DNA of 64,000 bases. Origin: Actinoplanes auranticolor (GTDB lineage: Bacteria > Actinomycetota > Actinomycetes > Mycobacteriales > Micromonosporaceae). The notes under the pieces are model-generated. The model was not told the origin of the DNA. It did not search any database and saw only the letters and a list, made by a program, of their open reading frames with translations. Below, piece by piece: positions 43,414-52,471 of this stretch; the first letter of the stretch is position 1; each line of letters opens with the position of its first letter. The translations under genes were made by a program, and so were the position numbers. The stretch is from the NCBI RefSeq assembly GCF_018332655.1, contig NZ_BOQL01000018.1, positions 372,001 through 436,000 on the forward strand. The letters run 5' to 3'.

Positions 43414-44196
43414 ATGACTTTTCCCAGTGCCCGTCTGCAATCGCTGAAGGCCGATCCGGCTAATTCCGGCATCCTGCGATCGCTCGACTACTACTACGGC
43501 AACGCCGGTCACGATGCGGCGATGGACGCCCTGTACGCGCAGTTCGTCAAACCCGGTGATCTGGTCTTCGACATCGGTGCGCACGTCGGCGACCGGATCG
43601 GCAGCTTCCGGCGGCTCGGAGCGAGAGTCATCGCCGTGGAACCACAGCCGCTGTGCAGCCGCGCCATCGGCGCCCTCTACGCCGGCGATGACGACGTGGT
43701 GCTGATCGAGGCTGCCTGCGGTGCGTCGGAGGAGCCGGTCACGCTCTACATCAACTCCCGGAATCCCACCGTGTCCACGGCGTCGAAGGACTTCGTCGCC
43801 GCCGCTGACGGAGCCGGCGGGTGGCACCAGGAGGTGTGGGACACCCGGGTGCAGGTGCCGGCGGTCACGCTCGACGGGCTGATCGAGACCTACGGAACGC
43901 CCGCGTTCGTGAAGATCGATGTCGAGGGCTACGAGGATGTGGTCCTTGCCGGTCTCAGCCGGGTCCTACCGGCACTGTCGTTCGAATTCACCACCATCGA
44001 ACGCCCCGTGGCGCGCCGCTGCCTGGACCAGGTGGCGGAATCCGGTTCCCGGCTCTGCAACCTCTCCATGGGCGAGAGCATGCGGCTGGAGTTCGAGGAC
44101 TGGATCACACCGCAGGCCATGGCCGAGCACGTCTCGGCACTCCCCCACGAGGCCAACGCCGGCGACATCTACTGCCTCGTCGAACCGAGCCGGTGA
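43414..44196 (+). CDS. FkbM-family methyltransferase
   Basis: A 260-residue SAM-dependent methyltransferase. Motif I is LVFDIGAHVGDRIGSFR, then VIAVEPQPLC, VTLDGLIETYG, FVKIDVEGYEDVVLAGL and LSFEFTTIE, the FkbM order. ATG 43414 is preferred; a TTG at 43363 would add 17 residues. It lies close behind the phosphatidyltransferase gene on the same strand and may act in the same pathway, for example modifying a lipid-linked headgroup. The 44197-44358 gap contains no gene I can support. Confidence 0.88.
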   Translation: MTFPSARLQSLKADPANSGILRSLDYYYGNAGHDAAMDALYAQFVKPGDLVFDIGAHVGDRIGSFRRLGARVIAVEPQPLCSRAIGALYAGDDDVVLIEAACGASEEPVTLYINSRNPTVSTASKDFVAAADGAGGWHQEVWDTRVQVPAVTLDGLIETYGTPAFVKIDVEGYEDVVLAGLSRVLPALSFEFTTIERPVARRCLDQVAESGSRLCNLSMGESMRLEFEDWITPQAMAEHVSALPHEANAGDIYCLVEPSR

Positions 44197-44358
44197 CCGG
44201 CGTGGTGGACCAGACGGCACGATGCATGAAGTCGATTTCGGCGATTTCTGAGGCACGGAAGCCGTCGGCCGCTTCGCGCGGCGCACGACACGGTCGCGGT
44301 CGTGGTCGCGCGCAGCTGACACGATCCGGTGGGTCCTGAACGGCGTCGTGGAGGATCC

Positions 44359-44820
44359 CTATCCCCGGGGCAGTTCGTCGCTGGTCTCCGGGTCCAGGAG
44401 CCGGGTCAACAGGCCGGTCAGCACTTCCCGTTCGACGCTGGTCAGCCGCTCGTAGGTGCCCTCGAACAGGTCGTTGAGGTCAGCACGGACAGCGGCCACG
44501 CAGGCCCGTCCGGCCTCGGTGAGCTCGGCCACCACCAGGCGGCGGTTGCTGGCCGAGCGCTGCCTCACCAGCAGGCCCCGCTCGGCGAACTGGTCGCTGA
44601 ACAACGTGGCGGTCGAGGCCCCCAGCCCGGCCCGGCGGGCGATCTCTCCCAGCGGCAACCCGCCCGCCGGCGCGGCGGCCAGCTCGCTGAGCAGCCACCA
44701 GCCCGCGTCGGTGAACCCGTGTCGCTGCAGCACCGTGGCCATCCGCGCGACGAACTCCCGCGCCAGCATCGCCACCAGCCGCCCCAACGGACGCTGGGTC
44801 ACCAGATCTTCCACGCTCAT
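44359..44820 (-). CDS. MarR-family regulator
   Basis: A 153-residue winged-HTH protein. The HTH is LGEIARRAGLGASTATLFSD and the wing ERGLLVRQRSASNRRLVVAE. It is divergent from the GAF-chemoreceptor gene across 156 bp. No strong palindrome is evident in that gap. Confidence 0.88.
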   Translation of the reverse strand: MSVEDLVTQRPLGRLVAMLAREFVARMATVLQRHGFTDAGWWLLSELAAAPAGGLPLGEIARRAGLGASTATLFSDQFAERGLLVRQRSASNRRLVVAELTEAGRACVAAVRADLNDLFEGTYERLTSVEREVLTGLLTRLLDPETSDELPRG

Positions 44821-44976
44821 GCTGACCGTATCGGCGTGAACCGTGCGGTTCTGAAAGCTTCGCTCGTGAAAAGTGGCCCCGGCACAATCGTCATCCGGCC
44901 GCTCCGAGCGCCGATGTTCCAGGCACGGCGGGTCGGGTGAAGGGCCCGGCGGCGATTCCGGCAGAGAGAGGCAACG

Positions 44977-46527
44977 ATGTTTCGTACCACCAAGCGGGCG
45001 GCTGAGCAGGTCAGCAGCGACCTGGCGCAGGCTCAGGCGGACGTCGGGGCGGTCACCGCGATCCTGCAGGCGATGCAGGAAGCACCCTCGCCGGAGAAAG
45101 CCATCGGCACCGCTCTGGAACTCGTTCGCACGATGTTCGGCTGGGCGTACGGGTCGTACTGGCAGCTCGATCCGAGCGGCAAGGTGCTGCGCTTCGCGCA
45201 GGACAGCGGCAGCGTGAACGAGGAGTTCCGCCGGGTGACCCTGGAGGCCACCTTCGCCGAAGGCGTGGGGCTGTCGGGGCGCGCGTGGCGCAGCCGGGAC
45301 CTGATCTTCGTGCCCGACATCGCGGACGTCAGCGACTGCGTGCGAGCGCCCGCCGCGGCCCGGGCCGGCGTACGCAGCGGCGTGTGCTTCCCGCTGATCG
45401 AGGACGGCCGGGTCGTCGGCACCATGGACTTCTTCGCCACCGAGGAGCTGCACCCCTCGGCCGGACGCCTCGCGGTGCTACGGGCTGTCGGGATGCTCGT
45501 CTCCGCCGCGTTGGCGCGGCTGCGCGAGGCGATCCGGCAGGAGAAGGCAGCCCAGGACGTCGAGGCCGTCTCCCGGGTCATCCGTGAACTCACCCAGACC
45601 ACCAGCCGCGACCAGGCCCTGCGGTCCGCGCTGGAGATCATCCGCGCGGACTTCGACTGGCAGTACGGGTCGTTCTGGCAGCTGGACGACAACGACGACG
45701 TGCTGCGGTTCGCGCTCGAGTCCGGTGACGCGGGTACGGAGTTCCGGCAGGTCACCAGGTCGGCTTCGTTCGCCAAGGGGGTCGGGCTGTCCGGCCGGGC
45801 CTGGGCACGCGGTGATCTGGTCTTCGTCGAGGACCTCGGCGAGCTCACCGACTGTGTGCGCCGCCCCGCCGCCCAGGCGGCCGGAGTCAGGTCCGGCGTG
45901 TGCCTGCCGATCAAGGTCGCCGGCCGGATCGTCGGGACCATGGACTTCTTCGCGACCCGCACCCTCATCATGTACCCGGGCCGGGAGGCCGCCCTGCGCA
46001 ACACGGCCTTCCTGGTCGGCCAGGCTCTGGAGCGCTTCGCCTCCACCGAGCAGCTGCACACCGCCGGGCGGGAACTGCTCACCTCGATCAGCGAGGTCCA
46101 GTCCAACGTCACCTCGGCCGCCGCCGTCGCCCACCGCGGCGAACGGCTCGCCGAGGAGGCGAACACCCAGGTCGCCGCGCTCGGCCAGGCCAGCGATGAG
46201 ATCAACAAGGTGGTGAGCACGATCCAGTCCATCGCGGCGCAGACCAAGCTGCTCGCGCTCAACGCGACCATCGAGGCGGCCCGCGCGGGCGAGGCCGGGA
46301 GAGGCTTCGCCGTCGTCGCCGGGGAGGTCAAGGAACTGTCCAGCGAGACCGAACGCGCCACCATCGAAGTGAGCACGAAGGTCAGCGCCATCCAGGACCG
46401 CGTCGACACGGTCACCGCGTCACTGGCCGACATCCACACCGCCGTGGAGGAGATCAACCAGACCCAGAAGCTGATCAGCGGCGTCCTGACCGAACAGATC
46501 GCCGTCACCGGCGCCCTCCTGCCCTGA
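44977..46527 (+). CDS. soluble double-GAF methyl-accepting chemotaxis-type protein
   Basis: A 516-residue protein with no membrane segment. Two tandem GAF domains (about 25-170 and 195-345) share repeated motifs: [30 protein letters not shown], VFVxD, RSGVC and [12 protein letters not shown], so they are an internal duplication. The C-terminal part is a chemoreceptor signalling coiled coil with the tip [20 protein letters not shown] then [12 protein letters not shown]. It senses a cytoplasmic ligand or redox state. No CheA/CheW gene is in the window, and most relatives of this organism type are non-motile or motile only as spores. Confidence 0.88.
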   Translation: MFRTTKRAAEQVSSDLAQAQADVGAVTAILQAMQEAPSPEKAIGTALELVRTMFGWAYGSYWQLDPSGKVLRFAQDSGSVNEEFRRVTLEATFAEGVGLSGRAWRSRDLIFVPDIADVSDCVRAPAAARAGVRSGVCFPLIEDGRVVGTMDFFATEELHPSAGRLAVLRAVGMLVSAALARLREAIRQEKAAQDVEAVSRVIRELTQTTSRDQALRSALEIIRADFDWQYGSFWQLDDNDDVLRFALESGDAGTEFRQVTRSASFAKGVGLSGRAWARGDLVFVEDLGELTDCVRRPAAQAAGVRSGVCLPIKVAGRIVGTMDFFATRTLIMYPGREAALRNTAFLVGQALERFASTEQLHTAGRELLTSISEVQSNVTSAAAVAHRGERLAEEANTQVAALGQASDEINKVVSTIQSIAAQTKLLALNATIEAARAGEAGRGFAVVAGEVKELSSETERATIEVSTKVSAIQDRVDTVTASLADIHTAVEEINQTQKLISGVLTEQIAVTGALLP

Positions 46528-46529
46528 CG

Positions 46530-46555
46530 GCCGGCGGTTGCGGTCAGGCGCCGGC
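46530..46555. terminator. short bidirectional hairpin
   Basis: GCCGGCG (46530-46536) pairs with CGCCGGC (46549-46555) between the convergent chemoreceptor and pirin genes. Stem of seven. Confidence 0.45.
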
Positions 46556-47434
46556 AGGCAGGCGGGTGTGCCGCGGGATGCTGCCGAACTTGCCGGAGTG
46601 GAAGTCCCGGTACGCCTGTTCGATCTCCTCGCGGGTGTTCATCACGAAGGGGCCGCTGGCGTAGACGGACTCGCCGATCGGCCGCCCGGCGAACACCATC
46701 ACCCTGGTCTGCTGGTCACCGTCCCCGGTGGCCAGGGCGAGCGTGGTCGGCTCCCCCGGCCGGGACACCGGATCCGACCAGGCGACCTGCCCCGCTCGCA
46801 CGGGACGGCCGCCGATCGTCAGCCGGCCCGCGACCACGTACGCGAACGCCCGCTCATCCCCGGCGAGCAGCTGCCGGTAGTCGGTCCTCGGGTCGAGGGT
46901 GATCATCGCTCCGAGGATCGGCCAGTGGTTGAGCGCGGGGCCCCGTACCGTCGCGGTCTCTCCCGAGATCACCTGGACCAGCACGCCGGGCTCGGTGTGC
47001 ACGGCCTGCAGGCCGGCCCGCAGGTCCTGGTAGCGGGTGGGGGCCAGCTTCCGGCCGGCCGGCATGTTGATCCACAGCTGGAGGATGTGGGCCCGCTCCG
47101 AGCGGGCCGCGACCTCGCGGTGGATGATGCCGCGGCCCGCGGTCATCCACTGCACGTCGCCCGGCCCGATCACACCGGCGTTGCCCATGCTGTCGCCGTG
47201 CTCCAGGGCCCCGTCCAGGATCACCGTCACGGTCTCCAACCCGCGGTGCGGATGCCAGTCGAACCCCGGCTGGGTGACGAGCTCCTCGCCCATCAGCAGA
47301 AACGGGTCGGTCCAGGCATTGTTGCCCGGCGCGATGATCATCGAACTGCTGTCGGACATCATGGTGGGGCCCAGATCGACCTTGTCGACGACGCGGTCCA
47401 CCTTCCGGGTCACCGGCGTGGATGGTGTGGTCAT
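46544..47434 (-). CDS. pirin-family protein
   Basis: A 296-residue bicupin. The metal site is DWHPHRGLETVT with HREV further on, giving the His-x-His...His-x-Glu iron ligands. The C-terminal cupin has VMVFAGRPIGE and the family end VMNTREEIEQAYRDF. ATG 47434 is chosen because upstream in-frame starts lack homology to the family. Pirins include quercetinase-like dioxygenases and redox sensors. It is divergent from an HxlR regulator, a common pairing that suggests control by that regulator. Confidence 0.9.
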   Translation of the reverse strand: MTTPSTPVTRKVDRVVDKVDLGPTMMSDSSSMIIAPGNNAWTDPFLLMGEELVTQPGFDWHPHRGLETVTVILDGALEHGDSMGNAGVIGPGDVQWMTAGRGIIHREVAARSERAHILQLWINMPAGRKLAPTRYQDLRAGLQAVHTEPGVLVQVISGETATVRGPALNHWPILGAMITLDPRTDYRQLLAGDERAFAYVVAGRLTIGGRPVRAGQVAWSDPVSRPGEPTTLALATGDGDQQTRVMVFAGRPIGESVYASGPFVMNTREEIEQAYRDFHSGKFGSIPRHTRLPAGA

Positions 47435-47500
47435 GGTGCCCTCTCTCTCCTCGGTCGGGGCAAGCGTCCATCCGGCGATCAGGGTTGGCAAACACCACGC

Positions 47501-47513
47501 AAGTTACTTACTT
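47501..47513. promoter_or_regulatory. possible HxlR operator
   Basis: AAGTTACTTACTT, with AAGT/ACTT arms, just before the HxlR start and between divergent pirin and hxlR genes. AT-rich GTA-containing repeats of this sort are typical of HxlR sites. Confidence 0.4.
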
Positions 47514-47520
47514 TGGAGAA

Positions 47521-47865
47521 GTGAACAAGCCGTCCGGAGCTCCGGTCAACGAGGAAGCCTGCTTCCGCATCCTGCGAGCGATCGACATCATCGGGGTCCG
47601 CTGGACCGGCCCGATCCTGCTCGCCGGGGCCCGCGGCGCCCGCCGCTTCAAGGAATACCGCGCCATGGTCGAGGGCATCTCCGACCCGCAACTCACGCTA
47701 CGGCTCAAGCAGCTGCAGGCCCGCGGGCTCATCGACCGCACCGTGGTGCCGAGCACGCCGGTGCAGATCACCTACAGTCTGACCCGCGACGCCGAAGAGC
47801 TGATCTCGGCGCTCCAGCCGCTGTCGCGCTGGAGTGAGCGGCACCTGCCGCCCGGCGACGTCTGA
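47521..47865 (+). CDS. HxlR-family regulator
   Basis: A 114-residue winged-HTH protein, GTG 47521 after TTTGGAGAA. Family features: the conserved Cys in EEACFRILRAIDII, then GVRWTGPILLA, RRFKEYRAMVEGISDPQLT and RLKQLQARGLIDR. HxlR proteins respond to electrophiles or redox through that Cys. It is divergent from pirin and probably represses both genes. Confidence 0.9.
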   Translation: MNKPSGAPVNEEACFRILRAIDIIGVRWTGPILLAGARGARRFKEYRAMVEGISDPQLTLRLKQLQARGLIDRTVVPSTPVQITYSLTRDAEELISALQPLSRWSERHLPPGDV

Positions 47866-47883
47866 CGCTCCGACGTGCTCGGA

Positions 47884-48669
47884 CTACGCCTGATGGTCAT
47901 CCGCAGCGCCGCGGCCGAGCAGCGCAATGCGGTCCCCTGAGAGCTCCTCACCCCCGTCCCCGCGCACCAGCCGGCTGAACCGCCAGGCGTCGGCGGCGCG
48001 GGGCAGGTTGTTGAACATCACGTACGCCGGGCCTGCGTCGACGGTCTCGGCCAGCTGGGTCAGTTCAGCGTCGGTGTACACGTGGCGGGCGCCGGTGATG
48101 CCGTGCAGCCGGTAGTAAGCCGTCGGGGTCAGGCTGGGACGCAGGAACGGATCGGCGGCGTGGGTCAGGTCGAGCTCCTCGCAGAGCCCCCGGACCACCT
48201 CATCCGGCCACGGGCCGCGCGGCTCCCACACCAGCCGGACACCTGACGGCCGGCGCGCTCTGGACATGAACTCGCGCAGCTGCGCGATAGCGGGCTCGGT
48301 CGGCCGGAAGCTCGCCGGGCACTGGAGCAGAATCGCGGTCGCTTGCAGGATCGCGGCGCACCCGAGTGTGGTCTCCCAGGCGCGTGCGACGACGGGTGTC
48401 CACCGGAAGCCGCCGACCTGGCTGCGTTCCTCGGCACTCAACGGTGTGCGCAGCCGCCGGTACGTCGAGCTTCTCGCCTCGTGCGTGATCAGCTGCCACG
48501 CTTTCATGGTGAACTCGAACGCCGGTGGAACGCCGGCCCGCCACCGCCGCAGCGTTGCCTCCCGAGGTGGCTCGTAGAACGTCTGCTGCACCTCCAGCAC
48601 CCGGAAGCGTTGCGCGTAAGTCGTCAGCGCCGTGCCGGCTCCGCACAGACCCACCTTCACCGGCGTCAT
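47884..48669 (-). CDS. DUF72 family protein
   Basis: A 261-residue TIM-barrel protein of the DUF72/YecE family: an N-terminal VGLCGAG strand, VQQTFYEPPREATLRRW, FTMKAWQLITHE, LLQCPASFRPT and YYRLHG. Function is unknown. It starts ATG 48669 in a 4-bp overlap with a small upstream gene. Confidence 0.88.
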   Translation of the reverse strand: MTPVKVGLCGAGTALTTYAQRFRVLEVQQTFYEPPREATLRRWRAGVPPAFEFTMKAWQLITHEARSSTYRRLRTPLSAEERSQVGGFRWTPVVARAWETTLGCAAILQATAILLQCPASFRPTEPAIAQLREFMSRARRPSGVRLVWEPRGPWPDEVVRGLCEELDLTHAADPFLRPSLTPTAYYRLHGITGARHVYTDAELTQLAETVDAGPAYVMFNNLPRAADAWRFSRLVRGDGGEELSGDRIALLGRGAADDHQA

Positions 48670-48986
48670 GCCCGGTCAGTACCCCCGATCCCGGGGCGTA
48701 CGCCTTTGCCGGAGCCGGGCTCCGGGACGGCGGGGGTCAGCCCGTTGCGGGCCGGCTCGGCCGGATCGCATCCCTGCGCCACCAGGGCCCGCATCAGGTC
48801 CAGGTCGTCGCGGGCGGCGGCCCGGTCCAGGGCGAGACGCCGCAGCCTGCGCGGGCCGACGAGCGTGCCCGTCCGTAGTGCACCGCGCCAGTCGAGCACC
48901 GTCGCCTGGACGAGGTGACGCAGCTTGCCCGCGGCGGTCCGCAGCCGAGGGTCACCAGCTTTCGGACAAGGCCGCAGACGGAGCAT
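48666..48986 (-). CDS. hypothetical protein upstream of DUF72
   Basis: A 106-residue frame overlapping the DUF72 start by 4 bp (ATGA), which supports real translation. It is Arg-rich, with a helix (LALDRAAARDDLDLMRALVA) and a Pro/Gly-rich end. No family recognised. The 48987-49130 space before the TIR gene shows no further gene. Confidence 0.45.
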   Translation of the reverse strand: MLRLRPCPKAGDPRLRTAAGKLRHLVQATVLDWRGALRTGTLVGPRRLRRLALDRAAARDDLDLMRALVAQGCDPAEPARNGLTPAVPEPGSGKGVRPGIGGTDRA

Positions 48987-49130
48987 CGGTCACCCCGCGC
49001 ATTGTAGAGCGCAAGGCCGATCGGGCGAGGCGGCGTCACTCACTCTTAGTGACCGCAGGCGAACGGCATCGACGTACCCCATGGTGGTACGGCACAATCT
49101 GGCGCGACCTTGACACGGGGAGGCCTCGAG

Positions 49131-52100
49131 ATGGCTTATGACGCTTTCATCTCCTACAGCCATGCGGCCGACGGGGCACTCGCACCGACTCTGCAGCGCG
49201 GTCTGCAACGGCTGGCCAGGCCGTGGCACCGGCGACGGGCACTGGAGGTGTTCCGCGACCAGACCGGCCTCGGTACCAGCCCGGCGCTGTGGTCGTCCAT
49301 TCAGAAGGCCCTCGCCGGATCGGACCACTTCGTCCTGCTGGCCTGCCCGGAGGCAGCGGGCTCCCGGTGGGTCAACCAGGAGATCGAGGCCTGGCTGGCG
49401 CAACACCCGGTGGACCGGCTCCTCCCCGTCGTGACGTCCGGGGAATGGGTGTGGGACACCGCCCGAGGTGACTTCGACTGGGAGCGGTCGACGGCCGTAC
49501 CGCCCGCTCTGCGCGGTGTGTTCCGCGAGGAGCCGCGTCACCTGGACCTGCGCTGGGCCCGCTCGGAGAGCGAACTCGATCTGCGCCACGGCCGGTTCCG
49601 CGACGCCGTCGCCGAACTGGCCGCGTCTATCCACGGCGTGAGCAAAGAGGACCTCGACAGCGAGGACGTCGCCCGGCATCGCGGGATGATCCGGCTACGC
49701 CGCAGCGTGCTCGCGGTCGTGGGCGTCCTGGTCATGCTGGCCGCCGGCACCGGCGCGGTCGCGGTGCGTAACGGGCGTACGGCGGCTGCGTCGGCGGTCG
49801 AGGCGTCGCGGCACCAGCAGCTGGCCGACCAGCACCGCAACTCCGCTGCCGCGTACGCGGCCGAAGCGCAACGTCAGCAGCAGATCGCCGGGGACGAGCA
49901 GCGCCGCGCTCAGCAGGCCACCGAGGACGCCCGGCGGCAACAGGGCAAGGCGGGAAAGGCGGCAGCCGAAGCAAAACGGCAGGAGGACAATGCCGCGCTG
50001 GCCGCCGCCGACGCGCGCCGGCAGCAGACCCGCGCCGAGCGCGCCGCGGCCGAGGCCGAACGCCAGCGATCCCTCGCCGCCGAGCAGGAGCGCAAGGCGG
50101 CCGAGGCCGCCGACGACGCGCGGCGGCAACGCGACCTCGCCGATCAGCAGCAGGCCCGGGCCGACCGCGCCGCGGCCGAGGCCGAACGCCAGCGACGCCA
50201 GGCCGCCGAGCAGCGGCGCAAGGCGGCGCAGGCCGCCGAAGATGCGCGACGGCAGGAACAGGCGGCGCGCGCCCAGCAGCGGATCGGCATCAGCCAGCGT
50301 CTGATCAGCCAGGCCGACTCGGTCCGGCAGCAGGATCCGCGTACGGCGGCAACGCTCGGTCTCGCCGCGGCGCAGCTGCAGCCGGGCGACCGGGCCGAGG
50401 CCGGGCTGGTCAACACGTTGGTCGGCACCCGTTACGCCGGGACCCTCTCCGGCCATTCCGGATCGCTGACGACGTCGGCGTTCAGTGCTGACCGGCGTCT
50501 CCTGGTGACCGGGAGCGCCGATCAGACCGTACGGCTGTGGGACCTGCCCAGGCGCGGCGCCCCGCGGAGCCTGGCCCAGCTCACCGGCCACACCGACTTC
50601 GTGGAGAGCGTCGCGCTCAGCAGGGACGCCACTGTCCTGGCCACGGGTGGTCAGGATGGGGCCGTACTGCTGTGGGACCTCAGCGACCGCCGCCACCCCC
50701 GCCGCCTGGCCCGGCTCGCCGAGCACACCGACACCGTGACCGCGGTCGCGCTCAGCGCCGACGGGCGCACCCTGGTCAGCGGCAGTTGGGACGGCTCCGC
50801 GCTGGTGTACGACCTGACCGAGCCCCGTCACCCTCGCCGCCTGGCCCGGGTGGCCGAGGGCGACGCGCAGGTGACGGATCTGGCCCTCAGCGCCGATGGG
50901 CGCACCCTGGTGACCAGCAGCTGGTACAGCACAGTGGTGTGGGATCTGAGCGACCGCCGCCAACCGCAGCGTCTCGGCCCGCTGGCCGAGCTCAGCCGAT
51001 CGGCGGTCGACCTGACACTCAGCGCTGACGGGCTCACGCTCGCCGTCAGCCGGCAGGACGAGCCCGTCTCGGTGTGGGACCTCAGTGACCGCGGCAACGG
51101 CCGCCGCGTGGCCCAGCTCACCGACGGCACCGGCTGGGTGACCGCGATCGCGCTCAGCGCCGACGGGCACACCCTCGTGGCCAGCTACGCGAACCAGGCC
51201 GTACTGGGGTGGGACCTGACCGATCCTGGCAAGCCCGTACGGATCGCCCAGCTCACCAGCCACTCCGGGTCGCTGAACGCGATCGCCGTCAGCGCCGACG
51301 GGCAGCGGCTGGCCATGGAGGGCCGCAACTACACCGAACAGTTGTGGGATCTGAGCGACGGCACGGGTCCGCGACGCGTCGCTGAGGTCGCCGGCCACCG
51401 CGACGAGGTGAGCGGGGTTGCCCTCAGCGCCGACGGACGGACCTTCGTCACCGGAAGCTACGACGGCACCGCGCAGGTGTGGAATCTGTCCCAGCCCGCC
51501 GCCCCCCGCCTGCTGGGCCGGCTGAAGGGCCACCTCGACTCGCTGGACGCGGTCGGGCTCAGCGCCGACGGACGCACCGTCATCACCAGCAGCATCGACA
51601 CCGTGCGGCTGTGGGACACCGCCGACCTCTCCACCAGCCACCCCGTCTTCAGGAATACCAGTCCGACGGATTGGGTGGCCGATTCGGTGCTCAGCCGGGA
51701 CGGCCGGCTTCTCGCCGTGGGCCTGGGCGACGGAACGGTCCAGCTGTGGAACACGACCGACCGCCGCGCACCGCGACGACTGGCCCGGTTCGAGGGAGTC
51801 GGCAACGGGGTGGAGGTGCTGGCACTCAGCGCTGACGGGAAGACCCTGGCCGTCGGCAACGGCAAGGATGTCCAGCTGTGGGACCTGACCAGGCCCGCCT
51901 CGCCCCGGAAGGCGGCTCTGCTCAGCGATGCCGGCGCCGATATGGACGAAGTGTCGCTGAGCGCCGACGGACGGATGTTCGCCGCCTCCGGCTCGTTCGG
52001 GGTGGTGCTGCTGTGGGACACGACCGACCGCCATCGTCCCCGTCAGCTCGCCCAGGTCGTCGGCGACTTCGGCACGACCGACGCGGTGACACTCAGCCCG

Positions 52101-52418
52101 GATGGCCGCACGCTGGCCAACAGCGGTCCGGGCGGCGCCATTCTGCTGTGGGACCTGACCGACCGCAGCAACCCCCGCCGCCTGACCCAGCTCGACGGCA
52201 CGGTCAGCTCCACGTCGACGCTGGCGTTCAGTGCCGACGGCAACAGCCTGGCCGCCGGCTTGCGCCGCTCCGCCGGGGTGTGGGACCTGACGCACCTCAA
52301 CGATCTCCGCCAGGACGCGGTCAAGCGGGCCTGCGCGGTCCGCGGCGGCCTGACCCGGGCGGAATGGGTGCGCCATGTGCCCGACGTGCCGTACGAAAAG
52401 ACCTGTCAGCCCAGCTGA
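49131..52418 (+). CDS. TIR - transmembrane - coiled coil - 14-blade WD40 receptor
   Basis: A 1095-residue protein starting ATG 49131 after GGGGAGG. Residues 1-165 are a TIR domain: YDAFISYSHAADG, FRDQTGLG, SDHFVLLACPEAAGSRWVNQ with Glu84 in the catalytic-Glu position of NADase TIRs. One membrane span at 192-212. Residues 225-385 are a long Ala/Arg/Gln coiled coil of repeated RRQ...AAEAE units. From 440 there are exactly 14 WD40 units, each ending like TVRLWDL, VQLWDL or ILLWDL, i.e. two seven-blade propellers. A Cys-containing tail (RACAVRGGLTRAEWVRHVPD) ends it. The TIR faces the cytoplasm and the propellers probably lie outside. Confidence 0.9.
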   Translation: MAYDAFISYSHAADGALAPTLQRGLQRLARPWHRRRALEVFRDQTGLGTSPALWSSIQKALAGSDHFVLLACPEAAGSRWVNQEIEAWLAQHPVDRLLPVVTSGEWVWDTARGDFDWERSTAVPPALRGVFREEPRHLDLRWARSESELDLRHGRFRDAVAELAASIHGVSKEDLDSEDVARHRGMIRLRRSVLAVVGVLVMLAAGTGAVAVRNGRTAAASAVEASRHQQLADQHRNSAAAYAAEAQRQQQIAGDEQRRAQQATEDARRQQGKAGKAAAEAKRQEDNAALAAADARRQQTRAERAAAEAERQRSLAAEQERKAAEAADDARRQRDLADQQQARADRAAAEAERQRRQAAEQRRKAAQAAEDARRQEQAARAQQRIGISQRLISQADSVRQQDPRTAATLGLAAAQLQPGDRAEAGLVNTLVGTRYAGTLSGHSGSLTTSAFSADRRLLVTGSADQTVRLWDLPRRGAPRSLAQLTGHTDFVESVALSRDATVLATGGQDGAVLLWDLSDRRHPRRLARLAEHTDTVTAVALSADGRTLVSGSWDGSALVYDLTEPRHPRRLARVAEGDAQVTDLALSADGRTLVTSSWYSTVVWDLSDRRQPQRLGPLAELSRSAVDLTLSADGLTLAVSRQDEPVSVWDLSDRGNGRRVAQLTDGTGWVTAIALSADGHTLVASYANQAVLGWDLTDPGKPVRIAQLTSHSGSLNAIAVSADGQRLAMEGRNYTEQLWDLSDGTGPRRVAEVAGHRDEVSGVALSADGRTFVTGSYDGTAQVWNLSQPAAPRLLGRLKGHLDSLDAVGLSADGRTVITSSIDTVRLWDTADLSTSHPVFRNTSPTDWVADSVLSRDGRLLAVGLGDGTVQLWNTTDRRAPRRLARFEGVGNGVEVLALSADGKTLAVGNGKDVQLWDLTRPASPRKAALLSDAGADMDEVSLSADGRMFAASGSFGVVLLWDTTDRHRPRQLAQVVGDFGTTDAVTLSPDGRTLANSGPGGAILLWDLTDRSNPRRLTQLDGTVSSTSTLAFSADGNSLAAGLRRSAGVWDLTHLNDLRQDAVKRACAVRGGLTRAEWVRHVPDVPYEKTCQPS

Positions 52419-52425
52419 GAAACGC

Positions 52426-52465
52426 ACGATGGGCCGGGGCCGCTGGAGCGGCGCCGGCCCGTCGT
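52426..52465. terminator. strong bidirectional terminator hairpin
   Basis: Arms of 19 bases (52426-52444 and 52447-52465) with a GG loop and only one mismatched pair; the core is GGGCCGGGGCCGCT with its complement. It separates the convergent TIR-WD40 and cellulase genes and should stop transcription from both sides. Confidence 0.85.
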
Positions 52466-52471
52466 GGTGGG

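Noticed and set aside
49820..50290. Tandem short DNA repeats that might be a CRISPR-like or satellite array
   Set aside because: They are in frame and encode the Ala/Arg/Gln coiled coil of the TIR protein, with no spacers of constant length.
50440..52290. Direct DNA repeats about 120-140 bp long
   Set aside because: They are the WD40 blades of the TIR protein, not an independent repeat element.
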